Source of the DNA: Micromussa lordhowensis
Taxonomy: Eukaryota; Cnidaria; Anthozoa; Scleractinia; Lobophylliidae
NCBI GenBank assembly: GCA_964020085.1
Contig: OZ026601.1
Span: 9,016,335 to 9,080,334, forward strand
Length of the DNA: 64,000 bases
Direction of reading: 5' to 3'
The notes under the pieces are model-generated. The model was given only the letters and a program-made list of their open reading frames with translations. It did no database searches and had not been told where the DNA came from. Below, in pieces: positions 54,891 to 64,000 of this stretch. A program made the translations under genes and the position numbers. Position 1 is the stretch's first letter; every line of letters begins with the position of its first letter.

Positions 54891-55955
54891 CGTGAGTTCC
54901 ATTTTTCCCGTTTTTCTTCTTACGAACGGATATAAAGAAAATCCTTTTTTTTTTCACTTCTTCTTATGACCGGATATAAGGAAAAAGTTCACCGAAACAC
55001 AGCGTTTGCCTTTCCGACGCTTAAAACAAAATTACCAAAAGACCGCGTTTGCTTTCCGATGAAATATGAAATTAGGCACATCGATCGATCTCGAAATCAA
55101 AGTATGTTAGCCTTGTTCGAGCGCTAAGTTATCACAAGTGTCAGATAGGATTGCGAAGGGCAAATGATGAACACTTTCCCTTAAAATCGAATCGAAGAAG
55201 ATGACCCTTGAAGTCTTTCCTTTATTATCGTATATAAGCCTAAATGCGACTTGTGTCCTGGTGTTACGTTCAGGTCAATCATACAGAGCGCTACTAACAA
55301 ACAGCTACGCTATTAATAAACAGCTTTCTTCCTGAAAAGTCAAATTTCAATTTGTTTGTGCTATAAGTAAAGGACAAGCAAAGTCAGACAATCCGAGGTT
55401 TCCGCTATCCACGGCTAATTTTAGAACATAAACGCTGCAAGTTCTATCTTGTTTACCTCAGCAAATTTAATTTTCCTTCGAATCTCTTTACTCGCTTCGA
55501 TGAAACAGCTAAACAATTCACTTTAAATGCCTTTAAATATGGTTTATATTTCATCTGCTATAAGGTTTATGCAAGTTTGTATTTAGGCAGATATTTAAAC
55601 ACTGTTTTTTGGCATAGTCAAGAATTGTGTTTTGCAAAATAGTAAATAAAACATCGTTTAATGTAGCGAACAATGTGCCGTGATGTTTATTCAGGCAACA
55701 TTGCAAAATTGCAAAATTGCAAATAAATTAATGACTGTCGCTTCTGGCGAAATAACCTTGCAAAGTTATTTGTTACGTACCGAAGTGAAAGCTACAACTT
55801 CTGACGCATTCCATAGTTGAGGTAAGACCTTTTTTAGCGTATCTAATATTCTCTTCGAATCCAACGCTTCGATAACACGAAAAGAACATAAGTTGCGTCA
55901 TTCGAAGTCTGCCGAGAGAAGTTTGGGTCTGGTCTCCGACAAAACGACGGAAAAA
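54891..55955. other. No gene seen
   Basis: AT-rich; a continuation exon of the 46.9-kb gene was looked for and not found. Confidence 0.35.
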
Positions 55956-55959
55956 AAAA

Positions 55960-56182
55960 CCCGGGTAAAACATGAATCGCGCTCGGCCCATGGCCGCGCG
56001 GTTAATAAACCACGGGTAAAACATGAACCGCGCTCGGCCCATGGCCGCGCGGTTAAAAAAAAATAAACCACGGGTAAAACATGAACCGCGCTCGGCCCAT
56101 GGCCGCGCGGTTAAAAAATTAAAAAAAAATAAATAAACCCCGTGCAGAGCAAGAACCGCGCTCGGCCCATGGCCGCGCGGTT
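55960..56182. repeat. Tandem array of hairpin-forming units
   Basis: Four units each holding AACCGCGCTCGGCCCATGGC CGCGCGGTTAA preceded by GGGTAAAACATGAA; unit length grows from about 51 to 75 bp by A-rich spacers. Each unit can pair AACCGCGC with GCGCGGTT. It lies upstream of a Penelope N-terminal fragment. Confidence 0.8.
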
Positions 56183-56234
56183 AATCAGTACTTTTTAATC
56201 GTCGACTCCGTAAAAACCATTTTACACGCCGATA

Positions 56235-56674
56235 TAACCCTACTAACCCTAATCACTCCACTCACAATCAGTCGCAAATACATTCAGTATAAACCACCCG
56301 ACGCCATCCTCTCTTCAAAACCACGATAACATACGATCACGTAGGCGACGACAAAATACTAAACGACTACCCACTCATAACACTAACACAACTCTTGACC
56401 CATCTTCCGTTGTTAACTTATCTAACGTCACAGGTGACGTCAGACTCACGCACGACGAAACGCAACTTCTAGCAAGAGGTCTTACTTTTTGCCCCACTCC
56501 ACGACAAATCAACTGGTCTGAAGTTAATGCAGACTGTGACGAATTCGCCCGTCGTTTACGCATTACAGAATTTTTTCATGATCACGTATCCAGCGACGAA
56601 CCTAACCCCTTCCACCCTAAAAGTCTTTGGACACCCCCAACTAACAGAGACGATGCACTTAAAGACCGTCTCTA
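56235..56674 (+). pseudogene. Penelope-like element, N-terminal region
   Basis: Plus-strand frame reads an arginine-rich stretch, then VNLSNVTGDVRLTHDETQLL, ARGLTFCPTPRQINWSEVNA, FARRLRITEFFHDHV and a stop. L-L-x-R-G-L-x-F-C-P-T-P is the conserved segment ahead of the RT core in Penelope-like proteins. The RT and GIY-YIG parts are absent, so 3' truncated. Confidence 0.65.
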
Positions 56675-56685
56675 AAGGAAAATGA

Positions 56686-56921
56686 AAATCCAAAGTTAAA
56701 AAAGTTGCTTTAAATACTTTCATCCTCGCAACGTATGAGAAAATCGAATTTTTCTATCCTACTTATAGAGTGTTTCTGTCGAGGAACTATCGGCTGATAG
56801 TTGCCCCGCGGAAATCTGATGTTGTTATAACAAACATTATAACAAACATGCTAGTTTTAAGAGCATCAAATTTCTAATTAGCAACCATCATAGCGATAGT
56901 TCTGAGACATAAACACTCACC
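56686..56921. repeat. Dispersed repeat shared with 6765-7062
   Basis: See shared blocks at the first copy; this one directly follows the Penelope fragment. Confidence 0.75.
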
Positions 56922-56926
56922 ACTGA

Positions 56927-57208
56927 TGACGTCACACCCAAATATGGAAAGCAGAAGTCACTCGCGCAAAATTTGAGATACGCGGCTCTATGATGCTGCC
57001 ACCTCGGAAACCTCGTCTTCGGAAACGTGCCGTGGTGTCGGCAGATCATCGTCATGAATAAGTGATGCGTTAGAACATAAGCTGAATGCATGAATACTCA
57101 ACGACCCCAGAATTCAGGGCACACACTTAGAGTGGCGTGAAGTTGTCATGTTTGGGTTCGGCTGCTTCCTTCGCAATACAATAGACCAAATATATGGATC
57201 GGACGGCT
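56927..57208. repeat. Dispersed repeat, paralogous to 10798-11080
   Basis: TGACGTCACACCCAAATATG to ATCGGACGGCT; about 90 percent or more alike by eye. Confidence 0.8.
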
Positions 57209-57209
57209 G

Positions 57210-57830
57210 TGAGGGGACAATTTCCCGATATCCGTAACCATAAAAAAGCCAACAGTTAGTAGTTAATTGAAAGTCCAATAACATGGTAACCACCTGTCCA
57301 TCTGTAATATCGTGAAACGCCTTGTAGTGAGAACTACCTGAAGTTGTAAGTAGTTAATATTTACGAGCAGAATAACTGGCTTGCCTATGATGGGATAGCC
57401 TAGGACAACAACGAGCTCACTGGCAGCCAAATATTAAAAGCGAAATATTAGATCATTTGTTTAGAGTTTCGCATAAATACAGGTGTTTTCTAAATTGTTC
57501 TTCGGTTACGCCCCCGGTGGTGGGACGCCGGATACCAATATCCCGTATTGGTTACGTTCTGGTTATGTTCTTGAATTAAAACGATATCGTTGGACCTAAC
57601 TTCTAAGTGCTGTTGATGTCTCTGATAATAATTTACGGTAACAGACACGGACATAGCGCAATTAAAATTCACGCCCGAAGAGGCACATAAAATAACGCAA
57701 CAGTATATGAATTCTTATTCAGCTTTTTCTGTAGACGTAAGCAGTTTAAATGCGTTTGCTCTGTTTCATTTTACACGCATGACCCATTGAAATTCACACC
57801 GGTTGATTTACATTAAATAACATGACAGTC
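57210..57830. other. No gene seen
   Basis: Unassigned sequence with no recognised exon. Confidence 0.4.
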
Positions 57831-57832
57831 TA

Positions 57833-57868
57833 ACCTGCGACGAAGGGCTAACGCCCCAAACGTCAGCT
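57833..57868 (+). ncRNA. Degenerate hammerhead-ribozyme-like remnant
   Basis: CTGCGACGAAGGGCTAACGC then CCCAAACGTC: a 2-nt insertion breaks CUGACGA, and GAAA has become CAAA, while stem II (GGGC-TAAC-GCCC) and a palindromic ACGT helix III before C survive. TTTACGGTGG downstream is typical of Penelope ends as recalled from cnidarian repeats. Inactive if correct. Confidence 0.4.
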
Positions 57869-57898
57869 CTCGAATCTCTTTACGGTGGCTAATTCACA

Positions 57899-58398
57899 TT
57901 ATAACCCACCCACTAATTTTCGAGTGATTTTATTGGCTACTTTACGTCACGTGGTCTAAATCGCCGGACAGTTATCACGCAATAACCCCCGCCCGCGTCG
58001 ATATTTGTCCTCTGATTACTTCCGTCGAAAAGAAACAAAATCAGCGGGAAAGACGTTTCGACTTTCATCTTTATAACTACAGGGAAAAAAACAAACTCGT
58101 TTCGTAGAGTCTGGTGATATTGGCAATATCGCAAATGCTGTTCCAAAACGTCAACAAATTACGAACGAACCAGAAAAGCTAAAAAGCGCCGAGTTTTCAA
58201 GGTTTGATCTAAGAGGTTTTGCGAGGGTTTATTCACATGATAGTTTATCAAGGTTTTGGTCCAATCACAGTGGAAATACAGTTAATTAAACCAATTAAAT
58301 GTACTTGCTATCGTCAATCGCGCGCATTCATCATCACATCAACAGTGGCTTTTTACGAGCAGTTTACGAGCGATATGAAAATTAATGGGAGGGTTATA
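57899..58398. mobile_element. Foldback/TIR element, about 500 bp
   Basis: TTATAACCCACCCACTAATT and AATTAATGGGAGGGTTATAA are inverted ends with few mismatches. The interior has no transposase. It interrupts the Penelope-terminus-like sequence at 57833-57898. Confidence 0.6.
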
Positions 58399-58439
58399 AA
58401 ATAAATAAACCCCTTTCTGGCTTGCTGGTATGTCGACTG

Positions 58440-58555
58440 ATAATGTCCTTGGCTAAGAGATTGTCCTCACAATTTCACATTTGCCCTCGAAGCTTCGCTT
58501 CTCGGCCAAATGTTCATTTTTCGGACAATCTCTCAGCCGCGGACATTATAAGCAA
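58440..58555. repeat. Foldback element, GATAATGTCC family
   Basis: Left TGATAATGTCCTTGGCTAAG AGATTGTCC pairs with GGACAATCTCTCAGCCGCGG ACATTAT. Related to the foldback at 1490-1612. Confidence 0.65.
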
Positions 58556-58559
58556 CTCA

Positions 58560-58890
58560 GTTGATAAAACCAAATTAGCCTGACAATATACCAGGCAATA
58601 TATAAAACCCCATTCAACATGAATCATCGAACAAGGGTGAGATCGTATCAAAAGTAAACAATTTTCCGATGCAAAACCAGCCAGATGTTCATCCGAAGCT
58701 TCACTTTGAGGCTGAGAGGGGATCTTGGGTCGTTTGGAACTGAGGAGGTCTTAAGTCTTAGGCCTAAGTTTTCAAGAAACCCCATACTGACTTGATTAAT
58801 TAAGTGAGTGACTCCATGACTTGATCTAGTGCAATTTCATGAAAAAGATTAAAGATGATATCCAGTCGGTACTGCGCACCCTCGAGAATT
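58560..58890. other. No gene seen
   Basis: 58555-58580 (CAACTCAGTTGATAAAACC) looks like the continuation of the Penelope terminus cut at 57898. Confidence 0.35.
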
Positions 58891-58891
58891 T

Positions 58892-59018
58892 GTTTTGATT
58901 TTTTCTTTTACTTTATGTAAGACATTGCAAAATGTAAACATTTCGCAACTACTTACATGGAGTAAATTCAAAGTTTCAAAACAACCGCCATTATATATGG
59001 ATGCGAAGCGGTCGAAGC
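58892..59018. repeat. Left half of split repeat (paralogue of 11122-11222)
   Basis: Continues as 60894-61170 on the other side of the TTAA element. Confidence 0.8.
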
Positions 59019-59022
59019 TTAA

Positions 59023-60889
59023 GGATACTTCCTGGGTTCGCGGGTGTCCTTTGAAAAAAAAATCCGTACGCGCGCAAGTTTTAATAAACCTCTAACAAAC
59101 TATATATCATTATAAAGCTTAATAAATGTAGTTTCCTATAAAAAATATAATTTAGCGATATTTTCCTTTACTAAGTACCAGGAGCCAGTTGAACATCGAA
59201 TCGACCGATGGTCGTTCCATTGAATTAATCGGGTATCGAACGCCGCGCGAAGAACGCAATCGCTGTACAGTGTTATTCACAAGGCATCAATCAACAAAAA
59301 GGTGTCAGTCTTTTTAGAAATTCTGATTGGTTATTTAGATATCCACGTCCAAAGTTTGAGTAGCAAAAAATATTTGACGCGTGTTGCGTAAACAGTCGCC
59401 ACGGGAAAAATATTTTGAAAATCAAAATTCCCTGACACCTTTTTGTTCGTCATTATCCCTCGAATCTTCTGGCTATATTTCACGACAATCCGTCAAAACT
59501 ACACACCCTATTAATTCGTTCTCGACATACTCTGCCAAAATTCAAGTGCGAGTTTTCGCTCGATAAAGGTTTGCAAGAAAAACAAGCCTCAACAGGAGAT
59601 TATGACACACCTCATTACCTGGCGAGCCAATCGAGCAACAGGACCCCATGGCGTCAACAACAATGGCACAGAATTTCGCGGCAAAAGTATCGCGTTGCCG
59701 ACACGTTTTAGATTCCGCTGTTGTGATCGAGCAAGATGGGGAAAGTGGCGAAAGGAAAACGTAAAAATCAACCAGGAAAACGGGCAAAAACCAAGGCTAA
59801 CGAAACCGTCAAAACCGCAAAGTCAGCGGAAAGTTTGAGGAGTGCACTGATATTAGAAATGAAATCTATTGGGTAGGTTGTTCGTTTTGATTGTGTGTAA
59901 TGTAATTTACGCTTCAAGCTAAAGCGATTGTTCATTTCGTATCAAAGGAAATATTTAATGAAAGAAAATCGCATTTTTACTGTACGATGGTGATTTCTTC
60001 GTAAGAAATCTTCAAGATAGCGTGGAGCGGAGCAAAAAGCGAGGGAAAGGGCCACGCAGAACGCGTTATCTCCAGTATTGCACGTGGGCTCATGCGCTTC
60101 TGGTGAGTTCTATTTCATCGGTCTAATTCTTGCTGATTTTATACCAATGTTTTATTACAAACGCGCAGTAAAACGTTATTTGGTTTTATCTCGCTGCAGA
60201 AGAAAGAAATCGGCCCAGAGGATGCCATGTCAGCCATGTCGGCAATGCTCCAATGTTTGTTGCCGGGTTTGTTGTCGGTTCGTTCGTCGTCCTCATCGTC
60301 TTCTTCAGACGAAGAATTGGTGCGTTCTGTGGCTTGAAGTTTCTGTGTACTTGATCCAATAACAGTGGATGAAGTTGAAGGCCGCTGCTCCAGTTCTTCG
60401 TTATCACCTTCGACAGAACCTTCAATGTGGACTAGAGTTTCTTGGTCGAACCAAGAGCCTTTGTCGCTCTCTGCAAGATCACGTTTTCGATCTTCGCTGA
60501 AACCTATCTTTCCCTTTTTCTTAGGCCATGGCTTCCTCCAGGATTTTATCCACGGGCTCTTTTCGTTTTTTGCTGACTTTTCCAGAAGAATATAAAATTC
60601 GAAGTGAGAAATTTTCTGCAGGCGAGATGTAAACAAAATATGCTAATTCCTGAAATAAGAGCTCCCGGATGAAGCGTTTTGCCGCGAAAATTCCTCTTGG
60701 GCGTCTCGCGCTTGACACCTTTTTTATTTATTTACTTTTATATGGAAATATGTTTTCCTAAATATCTCGCGTGCTTTTTAATATTTTTCAATTTGTTTTT
60801 CAGTAAATGTTAGATGAAATCCCCAAATTCTATTTGGTCGAAAAAAATGTTTTTTGACTTTTTCACCCCATCGAACCCAGGAAGTACCC
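59023..60889. mobile_element. TTAA-flanked piggyBac-type element, 1.87 kb
   Basis: Inverted ends GGATACTTCCTGGGTTCG and CGAACCCAGGAAGTACCC (17 of 18 match) lie between TTAA at 59019-59022 and 60890-60893. The paralogue at 11122-11494 shows the unoccupied site with one TTAA. No piggyBac transposase motif was recognised; the interior instead carries the ORF described at 60139-60636. Confidence 0.88.
60139..60636 (-). CDS. Unknown ORF within the TTAA element
   Basis: Minus-strand frame of 165 codons: FEFYILLEKSAKNEKSPWIK, WRKPWPKKKGKIGFSEDRKR, LAESDKGSWFDQETLVHIEG, then a SSSEEDDEDDERTDNKPGNK acidic run. Composition looks coding and the basic-then-acidic layout would suit a nuclear protein, but no family is recognised. 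An overlapping frame (KVSKKRKEPVDKILEEAMA, ending near 60521) also looks protein-like, so exon boundaries may switch frames. On the opposite strand a start MGKVAKGKRKNQPGKRAKTK (59736) followed by a GTAGGT donor, and an open stretch after CTCGCTGCAG (about 60200), is a rival model. It could be captured host sequence. Confidence 0.3.
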   Translation of the reverse strand: MFTSRLQKISHFEFYILLEKSAKNEKSPWIKSWRKPWPKKKGKIGFSEDRKRDLAESDKGSWFDQETLVHIEGSVEGDNEELEQRPSTSSTVIGSSTQKLQATERTNSSSEEDDEDDERTDNKPGNKHWSIADMADMASSGPISFFCSEIKPNNVLLRVCNKTLV

Positions 60890-60893
60890 TTAA

Positions 60894-61170
60894 TGCTTCG
60901 TTCTTCCTCATATCACTAAGTGAAACAACTACGCAGCTGTAAAAATCAATGAAGCTGTTGGAAAAAGAATTTCAAAGGCCTCAAAGACTCAGTATGTGGT
61001 TCGTAACAAATAAAATCGATTCGCATTCCATTGAGTGGGAACTTATAATGTTTATAAATATTAGGGTGCAGAGACTGCGCAGTACGGATTGGAAATCATC
61101 TTTAATCCCTAAACTGAGCTAGACAGCTTGAAGTGACAGAAGAAGAAAAGTTAAAAGCACATTTTAATTT
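60894..61170. repeat. Right half of split repeat (paralogue of 11227-11494)
   Basis: TGCTTCGTTCTTCCTCATAT to AAAAGCACATTTTAATT, close to the 11-kb copy. Confidence 0.85.
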
Positions 61171-61317
61171 GATTTTTACCCTTTAATTTGATTTCTAACA
61201 CCTGCATAGGCCACGAGAGGCAATGTGAGAATATATTGTTCTGCCTAAGAACAGAACACAAAGACCCAGCCTGGCCTCCAACTCAGACTGCTTGATCCAG
61301 ATGGTGATCCAGATGGT

Positions 61318-61547
61318 GCTAATTGAACCCATGAATAACCCACTGGGCGTTAGCCCTAGTAAGGGAATCAGGGAACCACACGAGGTAAAGAAAAAATCTT
61401 TTGACCTCGGTGGGAATCGAAGCCACGACCTCCGGATTAGATCTACCGTTACTCTGCCGACTGAGCTACGAGGTCGGACAGAGAAAGTCGGGGACGATTT
61501 AGGTGGTGAATCGCGGCGAAGAGAAAGTATTCATGGGTTCAATTAGC
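61318..61547. mobile_element. 230-bp TIR element carrying a tRNA-like sequence
   Basis: GCTAATTGAACCCATGAAT and ATTCATGGGTTCAATTAGC are perfect 19-bp inverted ends. Between them lies the minus-strand tRNA-like sequence 61403-61475. A tandem duplicate GATCCAGATGGT lies just outside the left end. No clear target duplication. Confidence 0.75.
61403..61475 (-). tRNA. tRNA-like sequence (SINE head or pseudogene)
   Basis: 73 nt on the minus strand: acceptor GACCTCG/CGAGGTC perfect, TAGCTCAGTCGG A box, CTTCGATTCC B box. The anticodon stem pairs poorly and the loop AGATCTA has G instead of T33, so no amino-acid identity is assigned. Pol III promoter boxes may still be functional. Confidence 0.45.
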
Positions 61548-61637
61548 AATTAAATTTATACTTCAGAGTTAATTCTCTGTTTCACCATTTGTGTTCCCAG
61601 TGCTACGCGGCACAACATTCATATGTACCCTTACTTA

Positions 61638-61794
<157 letters not shown>

Positions 61795-61798
61795 TATG

Positions 61799-63722
61799 AA
61801 AGGATAGGTGGTTGTTTAAATATTTGGCGAAGTCGCGGTTGATTTTGTATGAGGTGCCAGTTTTTGAGTAAAGCTTTTTTTAAAATTGGATATTGATGAT
61901 TGATTGTGCAAGATCTCTTTTCTCACTTTTCTCGTTCTTTTTAAGCGATGTGGCCCTTCTTGTGAATTTTATTCCTGACAGGATTTTATCTATTAGATTT
62001 TGAGGGTAGCCTCTGTCCCGCAAGTGTTTCTTGTAGTTTGAAATGTTTTCATCGAAAGTAGCTTCCGAGGAGTTTGTTCTAAGGATTCTTAGGCACTCGC
62101 CCTTTACGAATCCATTTTTAACACTTGGGGGGCGGCAGGAGGTGAAATGTGTGTACTGGAAGGTTTCCGTTGGCTTAAAATGTGTTTTTATATCAAGGAT
62201 CGATTGTTCCTTGAATCTGTTGCCTTTGTATACAACCAAATATCGGCCGTAAATTTGATAGTTGGGTGGTGTGAATTTGCTCAATGTACATTGCGTCAAT
62301 GTAGCGTTTCCAAACTGTAGGTTTAAAGACGCTTTTGCTTAGGATTTCGGTTTCAATCTTTGGCATGAATATGTTGGCAAAGGAAACAGCCATTTTCGTT
62401 CCCATAGCTGTCCCATGGATTTGAAGATAGTGCTTTCCACAGAATTGGAAAGAATTTTCTTTTAGAATCAGTCTAAGCATTTCTCGGAGGTAGTGTGTAG
62501 GTATGGGAGAGCTGTCTTTATAAAAATTCTCGTATGCTTTGCATACTGTGTCGATACCCTCGTTTTGTGGTATATTTGTGTAGAGACCAGTGTGTCAACA
62601 AAAGGGGATATTCTTTCTGTTGGTCCATCACAACCGGAGATGATTGGTCTTCCTGTAAGAGTTGGTTTGTGAATTTTTGTAAGAGTGTAGAACTCTGGTA
62701 TTCTTGGTGGGTATGCAGTTTTTGAAAGCCATTTTTTAGTCATGTCGTCGATGTGTTTTTCACGGTGCAGATTTGTTATTAGGTGCAAGACCTTGCTCTG
62801 CGTATCTTTCACCATGGGCTCAGTGAGAGGACTGTAGTTATTTTTTGTCGTCAATTTGAGTCTGACCCTCTCTTATTTTGTCAGTTTTGTTCATGACAAC
62901 TGTAGTACTACCCTTGTCCACCTTTTTTTAAGTTGATGTGATGGTTTTGTTTTAATTCATTTAGAGCCTTCCGTTCTTTGCGTCAGTGTAACTGACTTTT
63001 GGAGTGGAAGAACGGTTTCTTCTTTCTCTGCGTTTGGCAGTGTTTCTTTTTGTTTTTGTAAAGGAAATTTTCCCTTTATCTTTGTTTGGCCCACCCGTGG
63101 TGTTGTTAACACATCTAACAGACACACGCGAGTACTTTTCACATTTTTTGTTCTCTGTGGAATCTTTTAGTTGTGACATGAGTTTGTTGACATTTTCGTA
63201 TTGCTGCTGTAGCTTAGCAGCGAGAGCTCTAAGATCTGCAAGGTTCTCTTTTGGCCTTGATACACTATCACTGGTTTTACTGGCCTTACGATGACCTTTT
63301 CATTTTTCTTTGTTTAGTTTACTCTTTTGTCTTTCAAGACGGCGGTAATGGAATCTTGTTAGGGCTTCGACAAAGCCGCGTTCAGCTTTCTGTTTGACTG
63401 ACTTAATGTCCTCTCTAAACTGTTCGTCTGCCGGTATATTGGCCCGTGCAGAGTATCGCAGTGGCTTCGTTCCTTGTTGTTTAAATGTTCATCCTTCCGT
63501 CTTCTTTATTTTGGCTTCTGTGGTGCTGGGGGAGTCTCCGTTTGCTTTCCTCTTGACTGCCTTTTTCTCTTCCATTTTCTGTTTGGCTTGTGGAGGCTGT
63601 TGGTAGCTGGGAAGCCCGTAGTCACTTTCTTCAATCCCACTGTCAGTGTATACGTGATCCAGGTCGCCGTTTTCTGTATTCAGTAGACTAGGAGAGGAGG
63701 GGGCTTCATAGTCGTCATCCAT
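61799..63722 (-). pseudogene. Penelope-like element ORF, broken (N-terminus to RT end)
   Basis: Minus strand, in several frames. ATG at 63722 starts MDDDYEAPSSPSLLNTENGD with an acidic leader; basic coiled-coil-like regions follow (LADLRALAAKLQQQYENVNK). RT then: RIPEFYTLTKIHKPTLTGRP, ISGCDGPTERISPFVDTLV, YLQIHGTAMGTKMAVSFANI and WKRYIDAMY, where the second catalytic Asp is Ala and a short deletion follows. ILRTNSSEATFDENISNYKK and NWHLIQNQPRLRQIFKQPPI are the usual Penelope post-RT blocks. The frame then runs into the hexanucleotide array, so GIY-YIG is missing. Stops at about 62900 and several frameshifts make it dead. Confidence 0.8.
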
Positions 63723-63744
63723 TTTCGTACAGAATGTGTGGTTA

Positions 63745-63798
63745 ACAGCAAGACCGCGGTTTCGAATCTTACGATTCTCGTCAGTGTTTGCCTGATTA
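63745..63798 (-). ncRNA. Hammerhead-ribozyme-like core upstream of the Penelope ORF
   Basis: Minus strand reads CTGACGA, stem II GAATC-GTAA-GATTC (5 bp, tetraloop), CGAAAC, palindromic helix III ACCGCGGT, then C (cleavage triplet GUC). Every invariant core base (CUGANGA, GAAA, UH) is present. A possible stem I is CAGGCAA with TTGCTG, with one bulged G and three unpaired bases (ACA) before the core. Penelope-like elements are known to carry hammerheads upstream of their ORF, and this one lies 23 bp before the ATG. Confidence 0.6.
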
Positions 63799-64000
63799 CT
63801 TACAGTAAGGCGAACGTTGAAATTATTGCATCGCGTGAATCATTTGCTGTGGTAATGCTTGATTCTTTCCAAAATGCTGAAGGCTTTACGGGTCGGATGG
63901 GAAATGGAAGAGGCTCCAGCTAAGTTAGAGAAAAACCATAAGACACGAATGGAAATACTTCAGGAACATGATTTCTACAATAAGAATGTGTCTCCACTTG
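63799..64000. other. Right edge, no gene seen
   Basis: Sequence upstream of the Penelope ORF on its strand; it may be the element's leading repeat. Confidence 0.35.

Noticed and set aside
56927..57091. Conserved minus-strand frame shared with 10669-10998
   Set aside because: Both are copies of one dispersed repeat; similarity reflects duplication, not coding constraint.

Overview
The window looks like nuclear DNA of an invertebrate animal, most likely a cnidarian (coral or sea anemone); this is inferred. It is AT-rich and intron-rich, and carries CARD, Death and RING/TRAF-zinc-finger exons. Transposable elements of many classes fill most of it: BEL/Pao, Penelope-like, L1-like and CR1/RTE-like LINEs, hAT-like, TTAA-type and ISXO2/Merlin-like elements, tRNA-derived SINEs and many foldback MITEs. 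No prokaryotic operon structure, rRNA or CRISPR array is seen. Exons were called by eye from open reading, splice dinucleotides and matching intron phase.

Layout. 0.7-3.5 kb, minus: five near-identical 63-nt phase-1 exons, each coding three heptads, broken up by foldbacks and a LINE fragment. 3.5-10.2 kb: LINE reverse-transcriptase fragment, a TIR element with an adjoining hairpin, a minisatellite, a MITE and a 2-kb hAT-like element with an 8-bp target duplication. 11.5-15.5 kb, minus: a two-exon CARD + Death-domain gene (RAIDD/CRADD-like architecture) with a 0.75-kb hexanucleotide array in its intron. 15.6-23 kb: foldback and TIR repeats. 23.3-31.4 kb: broken L1-like LINEs with nested insertions, and two Penelope-like GIY-YIG fragments. 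32.8-35.9 kb: a hAT fragment and an intron-containing ISXO2-like transposase. 36.7-43.5 kb: two phase-1 exons of an unknown acidic protein, the second cut off at its splice donor by a 5.8-kb BEL/Pao element with 167-bp LTRs. 44.2-44.5 kb, minus: a RING/TRAF-zinc-finger exon. 46.9-53.9 kb, plus: eight phase-compatible exons of an unrecognised protein. 54-64 kb: tandem tRNA-like SINE copies, Penelope fragments, a TTAA-flanked 1.87-kb element whose empty site can be read from a paralogue at 11.2 kb, a TIR element carrying a tRNA-like sequence, and a broken Penelope-like ORF preceded by a hammerhead-ribozyme-like core.

The host genes suggest death-fold signalling (CARD-Death adaptor) and ubiquitin or TRAF-type signalling (RING exon), but nothing ties them into one pathway. 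The most striking signals are the tandem three-heptad cassette exons, the hammerhead core upstream of the Penelope ORF, and the insertion histories that can be read from paralogous empty sites.
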